Source: an uncultured Eubacteriales bacterium (GTDB lineage Bacteria > Bacillota > Clostridia > Oscillospirales > Acutalibacteraceae). From it: DNA of 64,000 nt. Each line of letters starts with the position of its first letter. Position 1 is the first letter of the stretch. The DNA lies in the NCBI GenBank assembly GCA_910577755.1, contig CAJTNL010000003.1, forward strand, positions 1 through 64,000, in the 5' to 3' direction. Below, piece after piece: positions 18,048 through 28,391 of this stretch. The notes below the pieces were generated by a model. It worked only from the letters and a program-made list of their open reading frames with translations. It made no database searches and was not told the origin of the DNA. The position numbers were made by a program, and so were the translations under genes.

Positions 18048-19128
18048 ATGATTTTGCTAACTTTTGTTGAAAATATTGTTTATTAAATAAATACGCTTTA
18101 CTCTCCGGCTTGCATTGGCCTGCTTTTTCATTATAATTGTCAGCAATATCATATTGACCCAACTTATCATAACAAACGCAAAGCTGCATATATGGAATAT
18201 AATCATAGCAATCAGGTTCTACAAAGCCTCCGTTTACATCTCGTCTTTCCTTACGTGCAGCTTCGCGATACCAGTAAATTGCCTGTATATAAGCATTACG
18301 GTCCATAAAATATCTTCCAATTTCACAGCAAATTTCAGCACGAGGTTCATCGTAGATAAAACTTTGGAATAAAGCGCAAAGCGCTTTATTATATAACCCC
18401 AACTGATATGCACATTCCGCTGTCAATTTACAGGCATCTATTTGATTTTCTACCCAACCATCTTCACGGTCAAAAAATTTTGTAAAATTCTCAATTGCAT
18501 CTTCATATCTTTTATGATAATACAATTCCCTAGCATAATAAAATTGCTGTCTGGCATCCAGCTGTGCGCCCTGTCCAATCAGCTTTTCAAAAATCCGCAA
18601 ATTTCGTTCTGGGTCCATAGTCTGTATCTTCTTATGGGAAACCGCAGCCTCTTCATAATAAATAACCTGTCCAACAGGAGGTATCACTTCATGCACTGCA
18701 CCTTCCCAACGATAGCCTCTGTAATTAGCAATCCACCGTTCTCGATAATAAGAAAAAGTCGGCTTTCCGTTTTGATCAAAAGCTGTATGATATTTTATCA
18801 TCACAATATCAACGTTAGGTGTAAGCGTTTTTTTAAGATGACGAAATGCTGTCTGATCCTCAGGTAAAATTACATCATCAGCATCCAACCACATGCAATA
18901 CATCCCTGTAGCTTTTGAAAACGCAAAATTTCTGGCAGCTGCAAAATCGTCAATCCATTCAAAATCAAATACGTGTTTGGTGTATGTTAACGCAATGTCT
19001 CTTGTACGGTCAGTTGAACCGGTATCTACAATAATGATTTCATCAACCCAATCCTTTACCGTCTCTAAACAACGTGCCAATACACTTTCCTCATTCTTTA
19101 CAATCATACATAAGCTGATTGTGACCAT
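18046..19128 (-). CDS. Family 2 glycosyltransferase with TPR-like tail
   Basis: The N-terminal GT-A domain (1-230) begins SLCMIVKNEESVLARCLE and has the nucleotide-sugar motifs IIVDTGSTDRT and WLDADD (the DxD metal site). The C-terminal part (about 170-340) contains helical repeats that look like TPRs (RQQFYYARELYYHKRYEDAI and AECAYQLGLYNKAL). This architecture is common in Firmicutes and often annotated as beta-glycosyltransferase or SPBc2-like; the acceptor is unknown. The frame runs to 19272, but the ATG at 19128 has AGGAGG upstream, giving 360 residues. No signal peptide or membrane segment is seen, so it acts in the cytoplasm. Confidence 0.85.
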   Translation of the reverse strand: MVTISLCMIVKNEESVLARCLETVKDWVDEIIIVDTGSTDRTRDIALTYTKHVFDFEWIDDFAAARNFAFSKATGMYCMWLDADDVILPEDQTAFRHLKKTLTPNVDIVMIKYHTAFDQNGKPTFSYYRERWIANYRGYRWEGAVHEVIPPVGQVIYYEEAAVSHKKIQTMDPERNLRIFEKLIGQGAQLDARQQFYYARELYYHKRYEDAIENFTKFFDREDGWVENQIDACKLTAECAYQLGLYNKALCALFQSFIYDEPRAEICCEIGRYFMDRNAYIQAIYWYREAARKERRDVNGGFVEPDCYDYIPYMQLCVCYDKLGQYDIADNYNEKAGQCKPESKAYLFNKQYFQQKLAKS

Positions 19129-19201
19129 ACTTATGCCTCCTCTTATACGCAATCTCCTCTCTAAGGCATCATATGCACAATCATTAGAATCAGTGACTAA
19201 T

Positions 19202-19237
19202 AAAAAGGGCGTCCTGCCAATACAGGACGCCCTTTTT
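19202..19237 (-). terminator. Terminator of the ferredoxin gene
   Basis: Perfect 15-bp inverted repeat (19202-19216 and 19223-19237) with a 6-base loop, ending in TTTTT on both strands. It begins right after the ferredoxin stop codon. Confidence 0.85.
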
Positions 19238-19238
19238 A

Positions 19239-19430
19239 TTAGTTTTCTATAGATATAACAGAAACTGGGCAAGCGTCTCTCGACTCTTCTACAGCCCCTT
19301 CTAACTCGGCTGGAACTGCATCTACAATTGCTTCTGCAACTCCATCACCGTCAAACTGGAATACTTCCGGGCATGTATCCACACAAACACCACATGAAAT
19401 ACATCCGCCTTTATCTACAACTGCTTTCAT
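19239..19430 (-). CDS. Single-cluster 4Fe-4S ferredoxin
   Basis: A 63-residue electron carrier. Three cluster cysteines are in CISCGVC and the fourth is in DACPVSVI near the C-terminus; another cysteine, in TCPEVF, probably forms a structural disulfide with the one in the second half, as in Thermotoga and Desulfovibrio-type one-cluster ferredoxins. The sequence is strongly acidic. It stands alone between two divergent or convergent genes, so its redox partner is not shown by context. A promoter with TATAAT lies at about 19515-19520 on the minus strand. Confidence 0.93.
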   Translation of the reverse strand: MKAVVDKGGCISCGVCVDTCPEVFQFDGDGVAEAIVDAVPAELEGAVEESRDACPVSVISIEN

Positions 19431-19758
19431 TTTTCTTCCTCCTTATTCATTTATGCTCTATCTTTCAATTAGACAGTGCATGTAGAATTTTTAACAAACA
19501 GTTATCCGATTGGTATTATAACATATACCTATAGGAAAGTAAATAGAAAAATATAAATAATTGTAAAGTTTACGTATGCTAAAATAACATATATTGTTAA
19601 CGCTTCTTTTCTACATACCTATTGTCTAAAATCTTTTTATATTTCATACAAAACAAATTAAAAAACATCTTATCTCTCTGTCATTTGCAACTTTACATCT
19701 TTTCATATTTTAAGATATAATATTTCTATATTCTAACAGAAAGGATGAATATTACGAT
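19431..19758. other. Gap with back-to-back promoters
   Basis: About 330 AT-rich bases between ferredoxin (leftward) and the DUF885 lipoprotein (rightward). On the minus strand TATAAT (19515-19520) sits 17 bases after a weak TTTACT. On the plus strand TTTACA, about 18 bases, and TATAAT precede the lipoprotein gene near 19690-19720. I see no RNA gene. Confidence 0.45.
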
Positions 19759-21531
19759 ATGAGTCACTTGAAACATACCATTACCATACTCTTATGCATA
19801 GTCGTTATCACTTCTCTCACTGCCTGCAGCCAGCCTATAGACAATAACTCTATTTCCTCTAACGCCACTCAAACTGTTTCTCTAACACAAGTTCAGCAAA
19901 ATTTTAACACTTTTCTGGATAACCTGTTTAAAGAAAGCTTTACTAATTCTATTGATGTACATTTTAAATTAAAAGAACCAGAAAAATACGATATACAATT
20001 GAAGCCTGAACTTGGTAAATTAGACTATGGAAGCTATCAGGAAAATTTAAAAAATAATCAAAACCTGCTAAACACTCTCAAAGAATATGCGATTAACAAC
20101 TTAACCCAAGAACAGCAATTGACTTATCGAATTTTAGAAGATTACCTTACTACACAACAAACAAATTACGATTTTTATTATTACGGGAACGCAATTGGTT
20201 ATATTTCAGGTTTACAGGCAAATTATCCGCTTATTTTCTCCGAATATAAATTCTACACAGAGCAGGATATTCAAGATTATATAGCGGTATTAGAACAACT
20301 TGGCGGTTACTTATCAGATGTAGGTCAATATTTAAAGGAACAGTCCGCCCGAGGGTTATTTGGCGCAGACTTCATCGCTGATAAAGCTATCGAGCAAATT
20401 GAAAGCATAACAAATGGCTCAAATAATTTATTTATATTATCTTTCCAAGAAAAGCTCAACAATTTTGTAGGATTAGATGAAGCTGTAAAACAGCAATATG
20501 TTGAGCAAAACAATACTGTGATACAAAATACAGTATTGCCCGCTTTTGTACAATTGTCGAGTACCATTACCTCCTTAAAGGGAACTGGATATGAAGGCGG
20601 TTTGTGTCAAATTCCAGAAGGTAAAGCTTATTATGAAATGTTAATCAAAACAAACACCGGATCATCTAAATCAGTAGACGAACTTTTTCAGGTATTAGAA
20701 AAACGCAAGCAAAACCTAATCCTTGAGGTTCAGCAAATTGCACTACAGGATTTAAGTATTATCAATAAATTAGAAGAATTTCCTTACGAAAATAGAACAT
20801 CACAGGAAATGATGGATATCCTAATAGAGAAATCTAAAAACGATTATCCGACACTAGATCATATAGATTATCAAATTAAAGAGGTCCCCAACTATTTAAA
20901 AGATATTTTTGTATCGCCCGCAGCATATATTATACCACCTATCGATGCAACAGTGGAAAACACCATTTATGTAAACTATGACTCTGATAACACACGTGCT
21001 TTCAGCACCATGGCACATGAAGGTTATCCTGGTCATTTATATCAGAATAATTACTTTCTTTCTTTAAATAAGCACCCAATTTTATCGGTAATGAACTATA
21101 AAGGCTATACAGAAGGCTGGGCAACGTATACAGAATTACATAGCTATGAATTTGATAGTACCTATCAAGGTAATAGCGCTGTAAGCAGAATTGCCGCTCT
21201 TAATTATGAATTAAATTTGTTATTATGCAGTTATATAGATATTGCTGTCAATTATTATGGCTGGGATTTAGAAAGAATGAATACCGAGCTTGCCAAATTA
21301 GCACTTCCCGAAATGCCAGATTTATATGAACATGTTGTTGCTGAACCGTGCAACTATTTGCAATATTATATCGGCTATCTAGAAATAGAAGAATTAAGGC
21401 AAATAGCCCAAGAACAATTAGGCAATCAATTCACCGCAAAAGAATTTAATCAGGTACTGCTAGAAACAGGTCCATGCAGCTTTAAAATTATGAAAGAAGA
21501 AGTTGAACAATATATCAAAAACAAACAATGA
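19759..21531 (+). CDS. DUF885 lipoprotein, putative metallopeptidase-like
   Basis: Exported lipoprotein of 590 residues: hydrophobic start and lipobox LTAC (cysteine at residue 23). The body matches the DUF885 family, which is helical and carries the motif HEGYPGH, here at residues 420-426, close to the HExxH motif of zinc peptidases. A second conserved block, YTEGWATYTELHSYEF, follows, with a glutamate that would be the third zinc ligand. Substrates of the family are not established. It has its own terminator and no operon partner. Confidence 0.8.
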   Translation: MSHLKHTITILLCIVVITSLTACSQPIDNNSISSNATQTVSLTQVQQNFNTFLDNLFKESFTNSIDVHFKLKEPEKYDIQLKPELGKLDYGSYQENLKNNQNLLNTLKEYAINNLTQEQQLTYRILEDYLTTQQTNYDFYYYGNAIGYISGLQANYPLIFSEYKFYTEQDIQDYIAVLEQLGGYLSDVGQYLKEQSARGLFGADFIADKAIEQIESITNGSNNLFILSFQEKLNNFVGLDEAVKQQYVEQNNTVIQNTVLPAFVQLSSTITSLKGTGYEGGLCQIPEGKAYYEMLIKTNTGSSKSVDELFQVLEKRKQNLILEVQQIALQDLSIINKLEEFPYENRTSQEMMDILIEKSKNDYPTLDHIDYQIKEVPNYLKDIFVSPAAYIIPPIDATVENTIYVNYDSDNTRAFSTMAHEGYPGHLYQNNYFLSLNKHPILSVMNYKGYTEGWATYTELHSYEFDSTYQGNSAVSRIAALNYELNLLLCSYIDIAVNYYGWDLERMNTELAKLALPEMPDLYEHVVAEPCNYLQYYIGYLEIEELRQIAQEQLGNQFTAKEFNQVLLETGPCSFKIMKEEVEQYIKNKQ

Positions 21532-21557
21532 TATGTATTAAATTAATACATGATTGC

Positions 21558-21600
21558 ACCGGAGGGAATATCAAATGATACTCCCTCCGGTTTCTATCTC
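21558..21600 (+). terminator. Terminator after the DUF885 gene
   Basis: Arms accggaggga (21558-21567) and tccctccggt (21582-21591) form a 10-bp GC-rich stem followed by a short T-rich run (tttctatct). Confidence 0.6.
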
Positions 21601-21786
21601 ACTGTGCTGTAAAAATATGCAGGCAGTATCCTTTCAACCGCCTCGCTTTAAATTTGAAAATCATATGCATTTTTAATAAAAAATTGGAAAGCCTATAATA
21701 TAAAATTTTAATAACATAGAACAAGCATAAATAGTAGAAAAACTATATTAACCATCGTATACAACAAACACGGAAGAAGGTATAAA

Positions 21787-22851
21787 ATGAAGCAAGAACG
21801 CAAAAACTCTCATCACTTTATACAAAGTGTAAAACCAATAGTCCTACGTATATTACCCGGACTACTTGTTTGTATTTTTATTGCTGTTATAAGTCAAATA
21901 ATTGCATACTTCTTACCAATCATAGGCGCAGCGCTGTTCGCTATTGTGCTTGGTATCTTAGCAGGAAATACTATTTTTTCTAAAGAAATTTTCAATGCAG
22001 GCAGTAAATTTTCAGAAAGTAATTTGCTAGAATACTCTATTGTTCTAATGGGGCTAACCTTAAATATTATGGATATTATTAGTGTCGGCTGGCAAGGCTT
22101 ACTGTTTATTATTTTTCAAATGATATTAACTATTATAGTTGCTTATCTGATTGGCAAACTGCTGCGATTCGGAAAAAAATTCTGTTTACTCATGTGTGCT
22201 GGTAATGCAGTATGCGGCTCTTCAGCAATCGGAACTGTTTCAGGCGTTATTGATACCGATGCAAAAGAAAAAGGGATTTCTATAACTACCGTAAATTTAA
22301 CAGGAACTGTTTTAATGATTGCGTTACCATTTATTACAGGAGCGCTTTACAATAACGAAACCATGCAATCTTCCGCTATGATCGGCGGTATACTGCAGTC
22401 AGTCGGCCAAGTTATTGGTTCTGCTGCTTTCATTAATGCTGACGTAGTCACCATGTCTACTATCTTTAAAATTATACGTATTATCTTAATTGTAGTAGTT
22501 GCATTAGCTTTCTCTAAGTGCAACACTAATGAAGGGGAACCCTTACTTGCAAAACGCCACAATACCGATACAAGTACAAAAGTAAAAGCCAAGATTCCAT
22601 GGTATATTATTGGATTCTTTATTTTTAGTTTAATTGCAACTGCAAATATTGTCCCACAGGTAGTTTCCCACTATACACATCTAGTAAGTACACAATTTGA
22701 AATAATTGCATTGGCAGGCATTGGTATGCGTGTAAAATTTCGTGACCTGATAAAAGAGGGACCGAAAGCATTATTATACGGAGGCGCCATTGGGGTCTGC
22801 CAGGTTGGTTTAGCTATAGGACTGATTTTTCTGCTATTTGGGTTATTTTAA
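21787..22851 (+). CDS. YeiH-family putative sulfate exporter
   Basis: A 354-residue inner-membrane protein of the YeiH/UPF0324 family, with about ten hydrophobic segments. The family blocks GAALFAIVLGILAGN, YSIVLMGLTLN, CAGNAVCGSSAIGTVSG and IALAGIGMRVKFRDL are present. Family members are annotated as putative sulfate exporters, but transport has rarely been tested. The start is preceded by GAAGG. A small membrane protein gene follows 146 bases later, not clearly in the same transcript. No sulfur-metabolism gene is adjacent. Confidence 0.85.
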   Translation: MKQERKNSHHFIQSVKPIVLRILPGLLVCIFIAVISQIIAYFLPIIGAALFAIVLGILAGNTIFSKEIFNAGSKFSESNLLEYSIVLMGLTLNIMDIISVGWQGLLFIIFQMILTIIVAYLIGKLLRFGKKFCLLMCAGNAVCGSSAIGTVSGVIDTDAKEKGISITTVNLTGTVLMIALPFITGALYNNETMQSSAMIGGILQSVGQVIGSAAFINADVVTMSTIFKIIRIILIVVVALAFSKCNTNEGEPLLAKRHNTDTSTKVKAKIPWYIIGFFIFSLIATANIVPQVVSHYTHLVSTQFEIIALAGIGMRVKFRDLIKEGPKALLYGGAIGVCQVGLAIGLIFLLFGLF

Positions 22852-22997
22852 ATATATCTCTTAACTATTACAAAGCAACCTAATTACACCATATTTATTA
22901 AAACATTGGTATATTTCGGGACAACCTTGCATCTATATAATGATATAAGCATAATCTTCTATTGGAAAATTGATAATATACGAAAGGACTACATCTC

Positions 22998-23240
22998 ATG
23001 AAATATAATGACACCATTCGATTAGCAGGTATTGTATTTATTATCTACGGACTGCAAGGTATTGCATTTCCTATGATACGGGCAATATGGAAACACGAAA
23101 TTTTATTTGAATTTTTTCATTGTTCTTCTTTAACTGCACTAATTATTTACCTGTGTTTTACGGTAGCTGGTTTTTGTATTATACTACTTACAAAACCATT
23201 TTCTAAAAAGAAAAAAGCTCATAAATCAAAAACAGAGTGA
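22998..23240 (+). CDS. Small two-helix membrane protein, unknown
   Basis: An 80-residue protein I do not recognise. Two hydrophobic segments (about residues 9-27 and 43-68) are joined by a short charged loop (WKHEILFEFFHC), and the C-terminus is very basic (KKKKAHKSKTE), which predicts both ends in the cytoplasm. An AAAGGA ribosome site sits 9 bases before the ATG, so the gene is probably real. It lies between the YeiH-like gene and the oppositely oriented dgt gene. Confidence 0.6.
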   Translation: MKYNDTIRLAGIVFIIYGLQGIAFPMIRAIWKHEILFEFFHCSSLTALIIYLCFTVAGFCIILLTKPFSKKKKAHKSKTE

Positions 23241-23273
23241 TTCCATTAAACACCGCTTTACTTTGGTAATGTG

Positions 23274-24701
23274 CTATGTAATACCGTTCAGCTCCTGATA
23301 TAACGATTTTGCATAACTATCTGTCATACCGCAGATAAAATCCGTTACTAAAAGTAATCTCAAGTATAACTTCTCTGCTTCCCTTTTTCCTTGTGTATAC
23401 AAATTATAAATTTGCTTATAGTTTTCTGATATAATATGAATCAATCTATCCTCTAGTGGAGATAATTTTTGATTAGTATCATAATAAATAACGGCATTTA
23501 CAAATCGGTCTAGCAAAAAATTCAGAATATTTCCAGCTGATATTTCAATTTTTAAAATCTGTTTAGAGCGAAAAACATACTGATAAGCAATATTACTTAA
23601 TGCATTAGATAACACTTTACCAAATGAATGACTTAATAAATCGCTGGTAAAGCAGCCTTCCATGATTACTTGATAATTAGCAGTAAATCCATAGGTAGCA
23701 CAATTCAATAAAAAACCCTGCACAGAAATCACCCAGTTTTGCACCGCATTTAGCTCTGGATTTGCAATACCTGCTTTATGCGCTCTCTGGTATTTTTCTT
23801 CAAGCCAACCTACCACCTGCTGATATTTTTCACACTCCCGCTCAGACTGACATTGTTCAATATACATATCGCTTTTTAATTCCTTAAGTAAGTCATAATA
23901 ACTCAAATACCCCTTTTTTAGAGCATCCTCAATATCAGCAGTTTTATATGCAATATCATCAGCAGCCTCAAGTAAATAAGTTAGAGGATGTCTACATCCT
24001 ACCGCCCCTGTTGAAGTATAAATCTCTTCAAATAATTCTTTTTCAGCATAATAATAACCCATTTTTTTATCTTTAATATTATTACTTGTTTTATTAATCT
24101 CACACGATGATACCGGATATTTAATTAATGTATTGAGTAAAGCAAATGTAAGGTGCATACCATTTTCATCTACAAGATAGTGTAGCTTGCTGAGCAATCG
24201 CAATGCCTGTGCATTTCCTTCAAAATGATACAAATCGTTTTGCATGTGTACATCAAGCAAGTCTGTCGCCTTTTTTCCGTTAAACTCAATTTTATCAAGA
24301 TGATTTTGAAACCAATTTCGTATAGAACTTTCTCCAAAGTGACCAAATGGTGGATTACCGATATCATGAATAAGTCCTGCACACTCAAGTACACTACATA
24401 TTTTTTCTTTAATTTCTGCATTAATTTCAGCATCACGCTCATGCACCATCAAATATTGGCAAACGCTTTGTCCAAGAGACTTTGCAAAAGAAGAAACTTC
24501 AATAGAATGCGTCAACCTAGTACGAATAAAATCACTGCTATCAAGGGGAAAAACCTGTGTTTTATCTTGTAACCTTCTGAACGAAGCACTACATATAATT
24601 CTATGATAATCCTTTTGAAATTCATTACGGGTATCTGTTGTCTTCGCAGTTTTTCCTACAGTTCCTTTCCTTTTTTCACATAATAAATCATTCCATTGCA
24701 T
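23274..24701 (-). CDS. dgt: Deoxyguanosine triphosphate triphosphohydrolase
   Basis: HD-domain enzyme that splits dGTP (or dNTPs) to the nucleoside and triphosphate. The metal ligands are visible: H in RTRLTHSIEVSSFA, HD in LIHDIGNPPFGHFGE, and the later D in EAADDIAYKTADIED. The N-terminus RRLQDKTQVFP is typical. At 475 residues it is the longer Dgt-like form and not the short YfbR type. The start has AGGGG upstream. It is monocistronic. Confidence 0.92.
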   Translation of the reverse strand: MQWNDLLCEKRKGTVGKTAKTTDTRNEFQKDYHRIICSASFRRLQDKTQVFPLDSSDFIRTRLTHSIEVSSFAKSLGQSVCQYLMVHERDAEINAEIKEKICSVLECAGLIHDIGNPPFGHFGESSIRNWFQNHLDKIEFNGKKATDLLDVHMQNDLYHFEGNAQALRLLSKLHYLVDENGMHLTFALLNTLIKYPVSSCEINKTSNNIKDKKMGYYYAEKELFEEIYTSTGAVGCRHPLTYLLEAADDIAYKTADIEDALKKGYLSYYDLLKELKSDMYIEQCQSERECEKYQQVVGWLEEKYQRAHKAGIANPELNAVQNWVISVQGFLLNCATYGFTANYQVIMEGCFTSDLLSHSFGKVLSNALSNIAYQYVFRSKQILKIEISAGNILNFLLDRFVNAVIYYDTNQKLSPLEDRLIHIISENYKQIYNLYTQGKREAEKLYLRLLLVTDFICGMTDSYAKSLYQELNGIT

Positions 24702-25097
24702 TTATATACCCCTATATTTTTATAGTTATAATAATCTGTATGTTAAAAACATTAATTTTTTATATTTTATCACATATTAACATTTTTTCAAGCATACATA
24801 CCATTGTATAAATTTAGGCATATGAAAATAAATCCAATTTATCCCTATAACACAGAAAGTCAGAGCATAAAAAGTTATTGCTCTGACTTTCTCAATTTAT
24901 ATATTGCGCTTAAAAAACAATGATAAAAGTTTATACTCAATTTATTGCAGTATATTGCTTATATGCCACAACACATAGATACTATAATTTCATTTTATAG
25001 TCAAGTAACTGAAGTGTTCTCTGATTTTATTACCCGTTTCCGGAAGTTGCTTCTTTTTTGTCTAACTACGTTTATCAACCCCATATTTCAGCAGATG
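24702..25097. other. Gap with one perfect inverted repeat
   Basis: About 400 AT-rich bases between dgt and the broken SGNH/lectin-like gene. The only clear structure is a 14-bp perfect inverted repeat, agaaagtcagagca (24854-24867) and tgctctgactttct (24879-24892), with an 11-base loop. It has no strong T-tract on either side, though it could still terminate the leftward transcript ending at 25098. No coding frame is convincing. Confidence 0.5.
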
Positions 25098-28000
25098 TTA
25101 AGTATGAATATATTTTAATCCAAAAATAGGGGTTTGAGTATAATTTATAGTATATTGATTAATACCCATTTCATTCATCATATATTTGGCAACCATTAAA
25201 TGCCCAGTCTCATTTACAATACCATTGTTCTCAAACCACAGCGTTGCTATAGACGAATGTGGATCTTGTATATCCCTAAAGTAACTGTATACATCTATCA
25301 AAGCTGTACCGCTCTGGTTTGCTAACTCTTTCATAGCAGAGACATAAGGCGCTACGTCATCATCAACGCTGGCAGGTGTCATAAAAATAACAGTACGACC
25401 GTCCCCAACAGCCAATGCCCTCAGCTGTTCCAGATTTTGTTTAAAGCTCTGCGGACTGCTTTCTACCAGCCTGCCTTCATTTTTGATGTCAGGCGTCACA
25501 ATTACTACATCCGATGAATATTTCGCAATACGCTCCTCATAAGTTGAAACAAGATCAGCGCTGCTCATACCTGTTTTGCCTTGATTTAGAGCAAAACGTG
25601 TAGTAACTAAACGCCTATAATTATAATTTACACGTATAATTTCATCAAACAACTGCAAATAGTTTTTTGTGGAAATTTCACGGTTAATACCTTCTGTTGT
25701 AGCTCCTCCTACAAACATCCATGTATTTGCACTGCTATTATTCGTATATGGAGCAATCACAGAAGCTGCTGTAACAGCACCGTATCCCGGCGTAATTTCG
25801 CGTACTTCTTCCTGGGTTAACGTATGGTCATATACATCCATATAATCAATCACTCCACTGAAGAAACCTGCACCGCCCCGGTGATTGACGTCTCTGTAAG
25901 CACCTATTGTTACACTGTTTACATTAAATTGATTCAGAGAAAAATTCCTTATCCCTGAAGTTACTTCTCGGTCCATTTCTCCGTCTACATAGAGCGTTGC
26001 CTTTCCCCCCTCCAAATTCAGAGAGAGCGTATGCCACCGGTTATCCCCTACAACTTTACTGCATGTATAATATTCATCGTTTCCGCCATAGTTTGTATTC
26101 AGCTGTAACTTTCCGTTGCTTAACATTCTCAAATTTATTTTTCTAGTACTGTTTTTATCTCCGAAAGAGAATAGCGTTGTTTCATTATTGGAAGACGTTC
26201 CTTTTACACGAATTGTAATATTACTGCTTTCCATATTCCGGTAAATCTCAGCATCTACATCTTTCTCAATAAAACTGCTGCCATTCAACAGTTGTCCTAT
26301 TGCATAACTGTGCGCATCATTATTGGTAATTTGGTGGCTCGGACTTCCCTGTATACCAGACATACCATTAGTCATAGTAATTTCTTCTATTTTCTCAGCA
26401 GTCAGTACCTGGTCGTAGATAGATAATCAATCTCCTCTGCAAAATATCCAGCCGTATCTCCCAATATTCTGTATCCGCCTATCGTTAAGCTGTTAATATC
26501 AAATTCATTAAAGGTCATGTTCCGATGGTTCGTAAGATCCAAATTCATGTCAACTTGTCCGTCTATATACAAAACTACTCTGTTATGTTCTAAATTCAGA
26601 GAAACCGTATGCCAATTGGAATCTCCTACATTTCTGTGAAAAGTATAATACTTTTCTTCCGTGCCATAATCCGAATAAACTCTTAACTGTCCATTTCCCA
26701 GCATCCTCAAAGTCAACATTTTTCTTCCGTTTTTATCGCCCAAAGAAAATATGGTTGCCTCACCGTTTGTTGGAGTACCTTTGAAACGAACGGTTATGTT
26801 GCTGCTTGTCAAATCTTTGTATAAATCCGCATCTTCATCTCTTGTTTCCATATCACCCAGATTACGGAACCCCTTACCGATTTGATAGGTTCTTAACGCA
26901 TTAGCAGCCTCAGACGATGAACGATTTGCTGAAAATCCTGTTATCTCTTCCTCTGTCAGCACACGGCTATATACATCAAGATAGTCTATAATACCGGTAA
27001 AGAAGCCTGCTCCCGTTGGATGATTGATATCTCTGTAACCCCCAACTGTCACGCTGTTAATATCAAAGTTATCAAATAGAAGATCGTCATAATTAGTGAA
27101 GTCCCAATCTTTGTCAAACACTCCATCTACATATACACGCACTCTGTTTTCTTTAATATTTATTGACACCATATGCCATTGGTTATCTCCTACCTGTCGA
27201 CCGCATGTGTAATGTTGATCCTCCCCGCCATAATTAGAACTGACTCTTAGTTTCCCCTCGGGCAACAACTTCAGATTTAACTTTTTCGTACTGTTTTTAT
27301 CTCCAAAAGAGAACAGTGTTGTTTCTCCAGACGGTCTGCCTCCCTTAAAGCGAACAGTAATATTTCTATCTGTCATATTCCTGTACAGAGAAGCGTCTTC
27401 ATCATTTATTACAATTTTACATCTATTAAAGCATTTACCAATCTCATAACTTTTAACCAAATCGCCCTGCGTTGGACTTCCAATTAAACCGGTTGCGACA
27501 TTATCCGGATTAATATCCTCTCCTGTTTTAGAAACAATCACTTTATTTTCCTGCAAATTGGCAAGGGCGCTGTCTTTCTCTAAAATATCAAAACTATCTA
27601 AAATAAAATGCGCCCAATGTAAATTTCCAAGCTCATTAGGATGTCCCCAATCAGCTAAATAAGTTGAGCCAGTTGGATTATTATTGTTTAAGCGCAAAAA
27701 TTCCATATTAGCATCCAACAACATGGTATCATTATCTATAGCCAATTGCCGTATTACATTGTAATATTGATTTAAATTTTTATTATTTCCAGCATTCGTC
27801 GTATATTTCTCTGTTTGCAAAATTGGAATGGCACCAATACTCCTTGCAGTATCAATTATAGTTTGTGTGTTCGTTTTAAATTTTTGTAAATTAACCTGTT
27901 TAGACCTTCCATTATTCATAGCATATGTAATAAATACAACATCCGGTCTTTTATTGATCATTAATGGCTCCAGATTACGCAACATGTGATTTGTATCCGC

Positions 28001-28391
28001 ACCGGAAATAGCTGTATTAATAACAATATCATCTTTACGACTGACTCCATTGACCTGCGTTGAGTTAAAATATCCGTCTAAATAATCAGTATAATTACGA
28101 TATCCTTTCGTATGTATGACCCCTAACGTAATACTTTCTTCAGTAAACAACCAAGTAATTCCATCCTCCGACCTTAGCATTTCCTGCAAAGTCCCATAGT
28201 CTTCAGTAGCCATATTATACGCCTTCCATCCAGCGTAGTCGGTATCGTTTTCTGATTCGATGCGCCTGCAGCAATGCTTGCTTCCGCTTGAACACCAGAT
28301 GTGTGTGCGCTAATGTGCATCAGATTTGCCGGCAAAACAGCTGCTGTAGCCAATAAAGCAATTACTATCGATTTAAAAATCTTTTTTTCAT
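25098..28391 (-). pseudogene. Secreted SGNH-lectin-like multidomain protein, broken by three frame changes
   Basis: One gene read in three frames. The ATG at 28391 follows AGAGGGAAG. An A7 run (28382-28388) throws the frame; with A8 the start is MKKKIFKSIVIALLATAAVL, a signal peptide. The next frame ends near 28174; frame two (26402-28213 and upstream) overlaps it at about 28226-28232; frame three begins before 26375, crossing at about 26416-26425. Joined, the product is about 1,090 residues: signal peptide, an SGNH hydrolase domain (WLFTEESITLG, DVVFITYAMNNG, DWGHPNELG), three concanavalin-like modules (each with ITVRFKG or similar, FSFGDK or FSLGDK, WHTVSLNL or similar, DYLDVY), then a second SGNH-like domain (VGGATTEG, NETGHLMVAKYM). 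The modules resemble LamG or the sialidase N-terminal CBM40 domain, so a glycan or sialate esterase role is possible. No wall anchor is seen. Sequencing error has not been excluded. Confidence 0.75.

Noticed and set aside
18046..19272. Upstream-extended starts for the glycosyltransferase and several other genes (cysS, rimO, recX, recA, gatD, ureF, metE, XRE, LysR)
   Set aside because: In most cases a strong ribosome site directly precedes an internal ATG that gives the usual family N-terminus, so the shorter starts were used.
26402..28213. Programmed -1 frameshifting at the two downstream joins of the SGNH/lectin-like gene
   Set aside because: Neither join has a slippery heptamer; the second join needs four bases, not one, to match the module spacing.
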